Assembly: GCF_018129085.1 (NCBI RefSeq)
Contig: NZ_JAAGBB010000014.1
Location: 1-64,000 of the forward strand
DNA: 64,000 nt
Reading direction: 5' to 3'
DNA from: Plastoroseomonas hellenica
Lineage (GTDB): Bacteria; Pseudomonadota; Alphaproteobacteria; Acetobacterales; Acetobacteraceae
This document shows, one piece after another, positions 26,211 through 35,694 of this stretch. The notes beneath the pieces were generated by a model, which was not told where the DNA came from, searched no databases, and saw nothing but the letters and a program-made list of their open reading frames with translations. The position numbers and the translations under genes are program-made. Position 1 is the first letter of the stretch. Every line of letters begins with the position of its first letter.

Positions 26211-26903
26211 CTACGCAATCTCCCGGATGAGCTTGCGTTTCACCGCGACCCCGAAGCTCTCGAAGTCGAGCGCCACCTCCAGGAAGGCGCCGTCGCCGCC
26301 GATCACGCTCTCCCGGTAGTATTGGTCGAGCGGCACCGGCGGCATGCGGCCGAAGGTCGGCCGATCGTTCATGATCGGCAGCCCGTTGATCACGATGCCC
26401 TCGGCGACCGCCCGATCACGCGCCGTTTCCGCCGGCGGGCCGCTGTTGTTCACCCCGTCGCCGGAGACGTCGATCACCCGCCGCGTCGGCTCGAAGGGGC
26501 AATCCGCCAGCACCTGGCGCGCCATCTCGATACCGCCCGAGATCGAGGTCCAGGACAGCGAGACGCGCGGCGCCTCGGCCAGCGCCTCCGCCCAGCGCTG
26601 GGCATCGGCGGCATCGGCGATGTGCGTCCAGGGCAGCACCAGCCGCTGGTACTCGATGCCCGCCCACTCGACATAAGCGATGGCGATGCCGCCCATCATG
26701 CCGCCGCGGATGGTCTCGATGACGCGCGGATCGGTGACCGCCGCGCGATAGCCCTCCCGCTGCAGCCGCGCCTCATCCTCGTCGATGGAGCGGCTGACAT
26801 CGACGGCGAGCACCAGCGCGACATCGACGGGCTCCGCGGCGCGGGCCCGCCTGAAGGGAATGCCGGCGGCACCCGCCGCGGCGAGCAGGCTGCGACGACG
26901 CAT
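26211..26903 (-). CDS. DUF1194 domain protein (von Willebrand A-like), Tat-exported
   Basis: The 230-residue protein begins with a twin-arginine-like signal (MRRRSLLAAAGAAG) and continues with a vWA fold: ALVLAVDVSRSID is the MIDAS-type D-x-S-x-S motif and RVIDVSGDGVNNSG follows later. DUF1194 proteins are periplasmic vWA proteins of unknown role. The ATG at 26903 is chosen to give a compact Tat signal; the frame opens 11 codons further upstream. Confidence 0.87.
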   Translation of the reverse strand: MRRRSLLAAAGAAGIPFRRARAAEPVDVALVLAVDVSRSIDEDEARLQREGYRAAVTDPRVIETIRGGMMGGIAIAYVEWAGIEYQRLVLPWTHIADAADAQRWAEALAEAPRVSLSWTSISGGIEMARQVLADCPFEPTRRVIDVSGDGVNNSGPPAETARDRAVAEGIVINGLPIMNDRPTFGRMPPVPLDQYYRESVIGGDGAFLEVALDFESFGVAVKRKLIREIA

Positions 26904-27008
26904 GCACCACGCCTCCGCCTTCCATGAAGCTGTCATGGAAGCGCGCTGTGCCGCGTCGGTTCAACACGATTTTCGGAGAGCGGGACGAATCCCCCCTTGC
27001 ATCCGCCT

Positions 27009-28169
27009 TTACAGGGCCGCGCGGATGCCCTCGGCGATCCGCCCCACATCATCTTCGCTCAAGTAAGGGTGCATGGGCAGCGCCAGGACCTGATGGCAGA
27101 GCGCCTCGCTGACCGGCAGCGGCGGCGCGCCGGTCGCGATCGCGCCGGCGTGATGCGTGGCGTAGGCCGGCTGGTGGTGCAGCGGCCGCGGATAGTAGAT
27201 CGCGCTCGGGATGCCGCGCCCGGAAAGCGCCTTCTGCACGCGGGCGCGGGCATCGGCATCCGGCAGCGTCACCGTGTAGATGCCCCAGGCCGAGGTCGCA
27301 CCGGCGACCGCGGTCGGTGCCGTCACCACGCCCGCCAGCGCCTTGGCATAGGCGGCGGCGGTGCGGTTGCGCGCCACCAGCTCGTCTTCCAGCAGCGGCA
27401 GCTTGCACAGCAGGATGGCGGCCTGGATCGTGTCCAGCCGGCCGTTCATGCCGGTGCGCAGCACCTCGTAGCGGGTCTTGCCCTCACCATGGGTGCGCAG
27501 CGACCGGTAGAGATCGGCGCGATCCGCGTCATCGGTCAGCAGCGCGCCGCCGTCGCCATAGCAGCCGAGCGTCTTGGTCGGGTAGAAGCTGAGCGCCGTC
27601 GCATGCGCATAGGTGCCGAGGCGGCGGTTGTTCAGCGTGGCGCCGAAGGCCTGGGCCGCATCGTCCAGCGCGAACATCCCCTCCCGCGCGCAGAGCGCCT
27701 CGATCGCCGGCCAATCCGCGGGGTTGCCGTAGAGGTCGACGCCGACCACGGCGCGCGGGCGCAGCCGCCCTTCCGCCTTCACCAGCGCCAGGCGGCGTTC
27801 GAGATCGGCCAGGTCGATGTTGAAGCTGACGGGATCGACATCGACGAAGACCGGCGTCGCGCCCAGCACCAGCGGCACCTCGGCCGTCGCGGTATAGGTG
27901 AAGGCCGGCAGGAAGACCGCGTCGCCTGGCCCGACCCCTTCCGCCATCATCGCGATCTGCAGGGCATCGGTGCCGGAGGAGATGCCGACCGCGTGCTTGG
28001 CGCCGGAGAAGGCGCAGAGCTCGGCTTCCAGCTCATCCACCTCGGGGCCCTGGATGAAGCGCCCGCCTTCCAGCACCACGGCGATCCGGCGATCGAGCTG
28101 ATCGCGGATCAGCGCCTGCTGCGCCTTCATGTCGAAGAAGGCGATGGGGCGGGGGCTCTCTGCGGTCAT
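27009..28169 (-). CDS. DegT/DnrJ/EryC1-family sugar aminotransferase
   Basis: A 386-residue PLP enzyme of the sugar aminotransferase family. The PLP lysine is K199 in LSFYPTKTLGCYGDGGAL; the SSGTDALQIA stretch binds phosphate and ALDDAAQAFGA holds the conserved Asp170. It makes amino-sugar nucleotides for polysaccharide, usually from a 3- or 4-keto sugar. The nearby CapD/WbpM-like dehydratase would make a 4-keto-6-deoxy sugar, so the two may act in one pathway. Confidence 0.9.
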   Translation of the reverse strand: MTAESPRPIAFFDMKAQQALIRDQLDRRIAVVLEGGRFIQGPEVDELEAELCAFSGAKHAVGISSGTDALQIAMMAEGVGPGDAVFLPAFTYTATAEVPLVLGATPVFVDVDPVSFNIDLADLERRLALVKAEGRLRPRAVVGVDLYGNPADWPAIEALCAREGMFALDDAAQAFGATLNNRRLGTYAHATALSFYPTKTLGCYGDGGALLTDDADRADLYRSLRTHGEGKTRYEVLRTGMNGRLDTIQAAILLCKLPLLEDELVARNRTAAAYAKALAGVVTAPTAVAGATSAWGIYTVTLPDADARARVQKALSGRGIPSAIYYPRPLHHQPAYATHHAGAIATGAPPLPVSEALCHQVLALPMHPYLSEDDVGRIAEGIRAAL

Positions 28170-28185
28170 CGATGGGCTGCTCCTT

Positions 28186-28242
28186 GAGCGTGATGACTTG
28201 AGGCCCGGCGGGCCGAAAAGTCTGAATCACGCGATCAAACAA
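28186..28242 (+). repeat. Family A palindromic repeat, copy 3
   Basis: Copy of the family A palindrome in the 267-bp divergent gap between the DegT aminotransferase and doxX genes. The central stem here is GGCCC/GGGCC, different in sequence from copies 2 and 4 but still pairing. A divergent, promoter-containing location argues against a pure terminator role. Contains one GAATC site. Confidence 0.87.
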
Positions 28243-28436
28243 ACTGGCCCGCCTTCTAGGCCCGGGCGACCCCGGCGCGAAATCAAGGAAAGTGACGCAG
28301 TGCAACCAGATGGCACGCCCGGCTGATTTCCCTTTGCAGGACGGCCCGTCGCCGGGCATGCAACGTCCTGAGGCATCCGCCTCCGCTCGGCGCTTGGGAC
28401 GGCGCCGGTCGTCACGCCCCTGCAAGGAGCACCCCC

Positions 28437-28832
28437 TTGACCAGCCCCATCCCGGCCAATTTGGCGCCTTACGCGCTGGCCGCACTCCGGATCATGGCCG
28501 CGCTGATGTTCCTGGCCCATGGCACGCAGAAGTTCTTCAGCTTCCCCAATGCCTTCCCGATGGGCGGCCCGCCGGCGACCTTCACCCTGCTCTGGTTCGC
28601 CGGCGCCATCGAACTGGTCGGCGGCGTGCTGATTGCGATCGGACTCTTCACCCGCCCGGCCGCCTTCCTGGCCTCCGGCATGGCGGCCTTCGCCTATTTC
28701 TACGCGCACGCGCCGCGCGCCTTCTATCCGATCATGAATGGCGGCGAGCTGGCGGCGCTCTACGCCTTCGTCTTCCTCTACATCGCCGCGGCCGGGCCGG
28801 GCCGCTTCAGCCTGGACGGGCAGCGGGGGTAA
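28437..28832 (+). CDS. DoxX-family membrane protein
   Basis: A 131-residue four-helix membrane protein of the DoxX/DoxD family. Typical stretches are ALRIMAALMFLAHGTQKFF and GAIELVGGVLIAIGLFTRPAAFL. It uses a TTG start with a strong AAGGAG at 8 bases. The molecular role of most members is unclear; some protect against thiol or oxidative stress. It ends just before a large inverted repeat. Confidence 0.9.
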   Translation: MTSPIPANLAPYALAALRIMAALMFLAHGTQKFFSFPNAFPMGGPPATFTLLWFAGAIELVGGVLIAIGLFTRPAAFLASGMAAFAYFYAHAPRAFYPIMNGGELAALYAFVFLYIAAAGPGRFSLDGQRG

Positions 28833-28839
28833 GCGCGTC

Positions 28840-29047
28840 CCCGGGGAGGGCTTTGCCCTCCCCGGGCCCCACCCACCAGGGAGGCTGGAGCCTCCTGGAC
28901 CAACTTCACTTGGGTGCCCCGATTGGGAAGGGGGTGCCCGGCGCGAATGCGCCGGGCACCCCTTCCCAATCGGGGCGTCAAATCGAGCGGGTGCAGGGCC
29001 TCCAGGCTCCTGCCGGGGTGGGTTCGGGAGGGGCAGTGCCCCTCCCG
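28840..29047. repeat. Inverted pair of a hairpin element; probable bidirectional terminator
   Basis: Two copies of one element lie head to head between convergent doxX and the sugar dehydratase gene. Each has a terminal hairpin (left 28840-28866, 12-bp stem; right 29025-29047, 10-bp stem), a second smaller AGG/CCT hairpin, then a 28-29-base arm. The arms pair with each other at 28916-28976 with a one-base bulge and a 4-base loop (GAAT). The whole block could fold into a large cruciform. Confidence 0.85.
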
Positions 29048-29056
29048 AGGCGCGCC

Positions 29057-30994
29057 CTACCCCCCGCTGGTCGTCGCCGTGCCGAGCGGGGCGTGTTCGA
29101 ATTCCGGGACCAGGCGGCCGAGCTGGGCCAGGGCCGCACGGGGTGCGCCGCCGCGGGCATGGGCGGCGATCTCGTCGATCGCGCGGCCGACCAGCGCCGC
29201 ATCCGCGGTGCGCGGCGTCGCCATCAGCAGGCCGGGGAACTGGGTGGCGCGCGGCGGTTCCTGCCCGTGGAACAGCTCCTCGTAGAGCTTTTCGCCGGGG
29301 CGGAGGCCGGTGAAGCGGATCTCCACATCCTCTTCCGGCCGCAGCCCGGCGAGGCGGATCATGCGCCGCGCCAGGTCGACGATCTTCACCGCCTCGCCCA
29401 TGTCGAGCACGAAGATGCCGCCGTCGCGAAGCTCGGCCGGCTGATCCGGGCGGTCCTCGACGCCGACGACGCTCGCCTGCAGGACGAGGCCGACGGCTTC
29501 GCGCACCGTCATGAAGTAGCGGCGCATGTCGGGATGGGTGACGGTCAGCGGCCCGCCGCGTTCCAACTGCCGGCGGAACAGCGGCACCACGGAGCCGGTC
29601 GAGCCCAGCACATTGCCGAAGCGCACGGTGATGCAGCGCATGCCCGACTTCTCGCTGCGCGCGGCGCGATCCAGCGCCTGGCAATACATCTCGGCCAGGC
29701 GCTTGGAGGCGCCCATGACGCTGGTCGGGTTCACCGCCTTGTCGGTCGAGATGAAGACCATCGCGCGGGTGCCGACCGCGCGCGCCGCATCGGCGACCAC
29801 GCGCGTGCCGAGGGCATTGGTCAGCAGCCCCTCCAGCGGGTCGTTCTCGACCATCGGCACATGCTTCAGCGCCGCCGCGTGGAAGACGAGCTCCGGCCGG
29901 ATCTCCTCGAACAGGCGGCGGATGCGCGGCTCGTCGCGCACATCGGCGAGCACGGCACGGCGCGGCACCTCCGGGTGGCGTTCGCGGAGCTCCAGGTCGA
30001 TCTCGTAGAGCACGTATTCGCCGTGATCGAGCAGGGTCAGCGCCGCCGGCCCCAGCGCCGCGACCTGGCGCGCCAGCTCGCCGCCGATGGTGCCGCCGGC
30101 GCCGGTCACCAGCACGCGGCGGCCCTGCACCAGTCGCGCCATGCCTTCGCGGTCGAGCGGCACCTGCGGGCGGTCGAGCAGCTCCTCGATCGAGACCGGC
30201 CGCAGATCGTGCTTCGACGCCGCGCCGGCGCGATTGGCGACGGCGCTGTCGAGCGCGGTCGGCGGCGGCGCGCGGCGCACCGGTACGCCATGGTGGTCGG
30301 CGGCATCCATCAGCCGCTGCAGCGCCTGGCCCTGCACCCGGCTATCGGCCAGCACGATGGCGGCGGGCAGGCGGCCTTCGGCGCGGAGCGTCTCCAGCAC
30401 CGTCTCCGCCTCCTCGACGATGCCGAGGATGGGCAGGCCCTGGATGCGGCGGCCAAGCTGCCGCTCCCGCAGCGACAGGATGCCGATTGGCCGCCAGCGC
30501 GGCGCCCTCTCCCGCTCCAGCGCCCGGATGAAGAGGTCGGCGCCGTCGCCGGCGCTCGCGATCAGCACCGGCTGGGCGAGGTCCTGCGCTTCCGGATGGC
30601 GCCGGCCGCGCATCCGGCCGGCGAGGCGCGGCAGGCCGAGCAGCCCGACCAGGGTCATGGCATGGATCGCCGGGAAGGCGATGTTGGGCGACCGCCAGGC
30701 GCCGAGCGCATGCGCCGCCCCCCAGAACAGCGCCGCGGCGATCGCCGAGGCGCCGACCACCGCCAGCAGGTCCGGCAACCCCACGAAGCGCCAGTATTGC
30801 TGTGGCAGCCGGAAGGGCAGCCCCGCCAGCAGCAGTGCGGCGGTGGCGCCCGGGATCGCCAGGATCCACCAGAGGAGGCCCGCCGGCCCGCTGCCTGGCG
30901 CCGCGAGCCAGAGCGCGGCCGGCAGCGCCAGCGCGGCGATCAGGCCGTCGAGGCCGAGATTGAGCAGGATTCGATGCGGGGCGCCGCGGGCCAT
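29057..30994 (-). CDS. Membrane-bound nucleotide-sugar 4,6-dehydratase (CapD/WbpM-like)
   Basis: The 645-residue protein has four N-terminal membrane helices (to about residue 130), a middle CoA-binding-like domain, and a C-terminal SDR domain starting VLVTGAGGTIGGELARQ near residue 295. The active site reads SVMGASKRLAE, with Met where classical SDRs have Tyr, as is normal for WbpM-type enzymes. These form UDP-4-keto-6-deoxy-hexoses for O-antigen or capsule. It is the only clear envelope glycan dehydratase here and may feed the DegT aminotransferase. Confidence 0.93.
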   Translation of the reverse strand: MARGAPHRILLNLGLDGLIAALALPAALWLAAPGSGPAGLLWWILAIPGATAALLLAGLPFRLPQQYWRFVGLPDLLAVVGASAIAAALFWGAAHALGAWRSPNIAFPAIHAMTLVGLLGLPRLAGRMRGRRHPEAQDLAQPVLIASAGDGADLFIRALERERAPRWRPIGILSLRERQLGRRIQGLPILGIVEEAETVLETLRAEGRLPAAIVLADSRVQGQALQRLMDAADHHGVPVRRAPPPTALDSAVANRAGAASKHDLRPVSIEELLDRPQVPLDREGMARLVQGRRVLVTGAGGTIGGELARQVAALGPAALTLLDHGEYVLYEIDLELRERHPEVPRRAVLADVRDEPRIRRLFEEIRPELVFHAAALKHVPMVENDPLEGLLTNALGTRVVADAARAVGTRAMVFISTDKAVNPTSVMGASKRLAEMYCQALDRAARSEKSGMRCITVRFGNVLGSTGSVVPLFRRQLERGGPLTVTHPDMRRYFMTVREAVGLVLQASVVGVEDRPDQPAELRDGGIFVLDMGEAVKIVDLARRMIRLAGLRPEEDVEIRFTGLRPGEKLYEELFHGQEPPRATQFPGLLMATPRTADAALVGRAIDEIAAHARGGAPRAALAQLGRLVPEFEHAPLGTATTSGG

Positions 30995-31050
30995 GGTGCC
31001 GCTATAGAGCGGTAGGGGTGCGAATGCGAGACCGGGGCCACGCCCAGGTC

Positions 31051-31809
31051 TTACGGCCCCGGCGCCCGGATCCGCTCTGCCAACATGGCGAGCTCCCCCG
31101 GGTTGAGGTCGGAAACGGCGACATAGCGGATTCCGTCGGCGACCCAGGGCAGGAGCTGGAAGCCGTTGCGGGTCATCGGCCGGCTGGGCCAGTCCTGGGC
31201 CAGGTCTTCGGCAGTGGCGAAGACGGTGATGGCATGGGCGCGGCGGCGATAGAGGATCGCGGCCGCCGGTCGCCGCCCGATCAGATCGAGCCGGGCGCCC
31301 AGCAGGGGGAAATCCTCGGTCTCCGGCACCCGCGGCGCCACCGGCAGATGGGCGCTGAGCCAGGGGCGCACCTGATGCGTATTGCCGCTGGCGATCTGCG
31401 GCGGCGCCCCGGCGAGCAGCGCCCGGGCATGGGCGGTGAGCAGGTCATGCGCGATGGTTTCGGGCCGGCTGTCATGCAGCAGCCCGAAGCCGCCGGCGCC
31501 GATCGCGATGCCGCCGACCCCGGCCGCGGTCAGTGCCAGCAGGCGCCGGCGATCCGGTGTCGCCGTGGTCGGTGCATCATCGCGCAGCATGGCGGCGAGG
31601 CGCTGGCGCAGCGCCTCTGGCGCGGCCTCGTCGCGCAAGGTGGCGAGCTCGGCCCTGAGCGCGCCGATCGCGGCCGCTTCCGCCGCGCAGGCCGGGCAGG
31701 CGGCGAGGTGGTCGCGCAGCGCCGCTGCCATGCCGGGGGCCAGCTCCTCATCCGCCAGCGCATCCAGCAGGTCGGCGAAGCGCCCGCAGTCAGCCGGCGT
31801 CGCGCGCAT
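31051..31809 (-). CDS. Anti-sigma factor (ECF partner)
   Basis: The 252-residue protein has an N-terminal zinc-binding anti-sigma domain: HLAACPACAAEA gives the H-x3-C-x2-C pattern. One membrane helix follows at about residues 93-112, and a periplasmic sensor domain fills the rest. The start lies inside the last codons of the ECF sigma gene (20-bp overlap), which fixes the pairing. It probably holds the sigma factor at the membrane until a periplasmic signal arrives. Confidence 0.9.
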   Translation of the reverse strand: MRATPADCGRFADLLDALADEELAPGMAAALRDHLAACPACAAEAAAIGALRAELATLRDEAAPEALRQRLAAMLRDDAPTTATPDRRRLLALTAAGVGGIAIGAGGFGLLHDSRPETIAHDLLTAHARALLAGAPPQIASGNTHQVRPWLSAHLPVAPRVPETEDFPLLGARLDLIGRRPAAAILYRRRAHAITVFATAEDLAQDWPSRPMTRNGFQLLPWVADGIRYVAVSDLNPGELAMLAERIRAPGP

Positions 31810-32338
31810 CGGCAGCCTCCTTCGCCAGCATGTCGCGCAATCGGCGCCGGCCGCGCGCCAGGCGGGACATGACGGTGCCGATCGGCAAATCCAGCACCGC
31901 CGCGATCTCCCGATAGGACAGATCCTCGATATCGCGCAGCACCACCGCCTCCCGGAGCGGTGCCGGCAGCGCGGCCAGCGCCTGGCGAAGCACCGCGCTG
32001 CGCTCGCGCGCCGCGACCAGCGCCTCCGCGCCCGGGAGGGCGGCCGCGGCGCGGTCGAGCTCCCGCGCCGCCTCCTCGAGCGAGACGACATTGCCGGCGC
32101 CGGTGCGGCTGAGCCGCGTCCAGGCCGCATTGCGGGTGATGGCGAGCAGCCAGGCCCGCGGCGACGCAGGCTCCGGCCCCGTCGCGCGCCAGGCGCGCAG
32201 GCAGGCTTCCTGCACCACGTCCTCCGCTTCCGCGCGGCTGCCGGTCAGCCAGCGCGCCAGCCGGAAGGCGGCGTCGAGATGCGGCGCGAAGAGCCGCGTC
32301 CATCGCCCCTCCGCTGCCCGCCCGCCATCCTGTGCCAT
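31790..32338 (-). CDS. RNA polymerase ECF sigma factor
   Basis: The 182-residue protein has sigma region 2 (LAPHLDAAFRLARW-like start, AEDVVQEACLRAW, SPRAWLLAITRNAAW) and region 4 (LPAPLREAVVLRDIEDLSY, then IAAVLDLPIGTVMSRLARGR). There is no C-terminal extension. The upstream gap, shared with a divergent cupredoxin-like gene, holds two palindromes that could be operators. The signal sensed is unknown; a metal or redox stress is a guess from the neighbour. Confidence 0.94.
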   Translation of the reverse strand: MAQDGGRAAEGRWTRLFAPHLDAAFRLARWLTGSRAEAEDVVQEACLRAWRATGPEPASPRAWLLAITRNAAWTRLSRTGAGNVVSLEEAARELDRAAAALPGAEALVAARERSAVLRQALAALPAPLREAVVLRDIEDLSYREIAAVLDLPIGTVMSRLARGRRRLRDMLAKEAADARDAG

Positions 32339-32380
32339 GCGGCCGCCCCGATGCCCTGGAGGAAGGACTCTCGCCGTCGC

Positions 32381-32412
32381 GGAATTATTCCCCGGGGATC
32401 AGGGAATATCCC
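32381..32412. promoter_or_regulatory. Paired palindromes in the ECF sigma/cupredoxin divergent gap
   Basis: GGAATTATTCC (32381-32391) is a near-perfect palindrome and GGGAATATCCC (32402-32412) is a perfect one. They are centred 21 bp apart between the sigma factor and the divergent secreted protein. Reverse-strand reading gives GGAATAA, which resembles ECF -35 boxes, but a matching -10 is not evident. They may be an operator pair or an autoregulated promoter. Confidence 0.4.
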
Positions 32413-32461
32413 GCGCGCCCATCGAGTCCAGCGGTCAGCGGCATGCCGCCGCGGAGACCCG

Positions 32462-32983
32462 ATGATGCGCGCCCCGATCCTCGCCCTGCTGCTGGCCGCC
32501 TCGGCCGGCCCCGTCCTCGCCCAGGCGCCGGCCTACCCGGCGGCTCCAGCCGCCGGCGCCCCCGCTGCTGCCGTCAATCCCCGGCATTTCCACGTCATCA
32601 CCGTGCATCTCGATGGGGCAACCGGCATCCAGGCGAGCGCCGCCCATCCGGCGGAAGCCTATCCGACCCAGCCGATGCCCGCCGGCGGCGGGTTGCTGCT
32701 GCGTCCGCTGAGCCAGGAGGGCAATTGGAGCGTCCGCGCCTTCGTCTTCCAGCCAAGCCAGATCGTGGTGATGCAAGGCGAGCCGGTGACCCTGACCTTC
32801 GTCGACGTGCAGGGCCCGAGCTTCCGCATCGCCGTGGACGGCGTCGCGGAGCCGATCGCCATCCGGCGCGGCGAGGTCCGGAGCGTCACCCTGCCCGCCG
32901 ACCGCCCCGGGCGCATCGGCTTCCGCTCGCTCGACCACGCCCCGTCGATGACCGGCGAGATCCTGGTCCTGCCGCGGCCCTGA
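32462..32983 (+). CDS. Secreted cupredoxin-like protein
   Basis: The 173-residue protein has a signal peptide (APILALLLAASAGPVLAQ), a short Ala/Pro linker, and a beta-rich domain with VMQGEPVTLTFVDVQGPSFRI, resembling cupredoxin folds of the COX II/EfeO type. The classical Cys ligand for type 1 copper is absent, so copper binding is doubtful. It is divergent from the ECF sigma gene and is a plausible target of that sigma factor. Confidence 0.72.
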   Translation: MMRAPILALLLAASAGPVLAQAPAYPAAPAAGAPAAAVNPRHFHVITVHLDGATGIQASAAHPAEAYPTQPMPAGGGLLLRPLSQEGNWSVRAFVFQPSQIVVMQGEPVTLTFVDVQGPSFRIAVDGVAEPIAIRRGEVRSVTLPADRPGRIGFRSLDHAPSMTGEILVLPRP

Positions 32984-32987
32984 GCCC

Positions 32988-34049
32988 TTACGGCAGCAGC
33001 GCCTCGGCATCCGCCCAGAGCCGCCGGGTGAGGTCGGCGGCCGGCTCGACACGGGAGAGCGCCGCGCCCTGGCCGGCCCAGGCCTGCATGCGGCTGATGT
33101 CGCCCGCCGCTTCGGCCGCCGACCTCACCGGGGCCATCAGCGCCCGCTGCACGGGATAGGGCGCCGGGGCGCTGTCGGCGAAAGCCTGGGTGATGCTGTT
33201 CGCGATGCCGCGGCCGAGTCGGCCGGAGAAAGCGCGGGTCAGCACCGTATCCTCCGGCCGCGCCCGGCCGATGGCCTCGGCCCAGGTCGGGTTGGTGCCG
33301 GTCTCCGGGCAGCGCAGATAGGCGGTGCCGAGCTGTACGGCGCTGGCGCCGAGGGTGAGCGCGGCCGCGATGCCGCGCCCGTCCATGATGCCGCCCGCCG
33401 CGATCACCGGCACCGCGACCGCGTCCGTCATCTGCGGCAGCAGCGCGAAGAGACCGATCGACTGCGCCTCCGCCGCACCATTGACGAAGCTGCCGCGATG
33501 GCCACCGGCCTCGGCGCCCTGGGCGATCACGGCATCGGCGCCTGCCGCCTCCGCCTGCCGCGCTTCGGCGACCGTCGTCGCATTGGCGAACCAGGCGATG
33601 CCGCGCGCCTTGAAGGTCGCGACGAAATCCGGCGGGAAGACCCCCATGATGGAGGAGATGACGGCCGGCCCAGCGGCCAGGATGGCGGCGCATTGCGCTT
33701 CGAAATCCGGCAGGAACGGGCCGGGGCCGGCCTCGGGCACCGGAAAGCCGGCGGCGGCCGAGAGCGTCTCCCGCACCGTCGCCTCCCGCGCGGGGTCGCG
33801 GACCGGATCGGGCTCCGGGATCCAGAGGTTGATCTGGAAGGCGCCATTGGTGGCCGCCCGCACGCCCGCCGCCCAGTTCCGGATGCCGGCGGGGCTGGAG
33901 TTCAGGGCGCCGAGCGCCCCCATGCCGCCGGCGGTGCCGACGGCGGCAGCGAGCGCCACCGGGGTCGAGCCCGCCATCGGGGCCTGCAGGATCGGAATGC
34001 GCAGGCCGAAACGCTCGCAGAACGCAGCGGCGCGGGATCGGGCGGTCAT
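32988..34049 (-). CDS. Nitronate monooxygenase (2-nitropropane dioxygenase family)
   Basis: A 353-residue FMN-dependent TIM barrel. Visible features are [10 protein letters not shown] at the N-terminus, [16 protein letters not shown] with the catalytic His, and [20 protein letters not shown] for FMN phosphate. The enzyme oxidises alkyl nitronates; many members have other unknown substrates. The ATG at 34049 has a GGAGGAG site; the open frame extends further upstream without support. Convergent with the cupredoxin-like gene. Confidence 0.92.
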   Translation of the reverse strand: MTARSRAAAFCERFGLRIPILQAPMAGSTPVALAAAVGTAGGMGALGALNSSPAGIRNWAAGVRAATNGAFQINLWIPEPDPVRDPAREATVRETLSAAAGFPVPEAGPGPFLPDFEAQCAAILAAGPAVISSIMGVFPPDFVATFKARGIAWFANATTVAEARQAEAAGADAVIAQGAEAGGHRGSFVNGAAEAQSIGLFALLPQMTDAVAVPVIAAGGIMDGRGIAAALTLGASAVQLGTAYLRCPETGTNPTWAEAIGRARPEDTVLTRAFSGRLGRGIANSITQAFADSAPAPYPVQRALMAPVRSAAEAAGDISRMQAWAGQGAALSRVEPAADLTRRLWADAEALLP

Positions 34050-34183
34050 GGCGTGTCTCCTCCGGCCCTCCGGGATGCCCCTCCACGCAGAGGCTGTCCA
34101 TACTTGCCCCGCTGCCTTCCGGGCGGCATTGTCCGCCGCCCTCCCCCCCAGGAGGCTCAAATTTTCCCCGAAGGATTGCCGCG

Positions 34184-35419
<1,236 letters not shown>

Positions 35420-35430
35420 TTAGTTTGGAC

Positions 35431-35585
35431 CTCCGGCGCCGGCGCGCGCATCCGCGCGCTTGGCTTGCGCGCTGTCAGGGCAGTTCTGGCGGCGGCTGAT
35501 GGTCGCGCGCGGGGCCGCATTCGCGGCCCCGGAGCATCGCTTCGCTCGCTCCGCAGAACCTGATAGCGGCCTGCGGCCGCGTGGG
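35431..35585 (+). repeat. Family B multi-hairpin repeat, copy 2
   Basis: Forward-strand copy filling most of the gap between argG and glpR. It shares with the 47392 copy the block CGCTTGGCTTGCGCGCTG and the stretch from GGCGGCGGCTG through TGGTCGCGCGCGGGG into the hairpin GGCCGCATTCGCGGCC. Its 3' end is CTGCGGCCGCG-like. Between these blocks the copies differ in sequence and length. Confidence 0.88.
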
Positions 35586-35694
35586 GATGGTCCCGGAGGG
35601 CTCGCCCTCCGAAGCCTCGGCGGAAGAGGGTGCGGCCGCAGGTCCTCGAACCGGGGGCTTCCGCCGCGGCCGGGTGGCGGCGCATGCTTGCGTC

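Noticed and set aside
28738-29313. Plus-strand frame through the inverted repeat after doxX
   Set aside because: It translates hairpin sequence and antisense of the sugar dehydratase gene; no ribosome-binding site and no domain.
29057-30994. Loss of the catalytic Tyr in the CapD/WbpM-like dehydratase as a sign of inactivation
   Set aside because: Met at this position is normal for the WbpM/CapD class, so it is not a defect.
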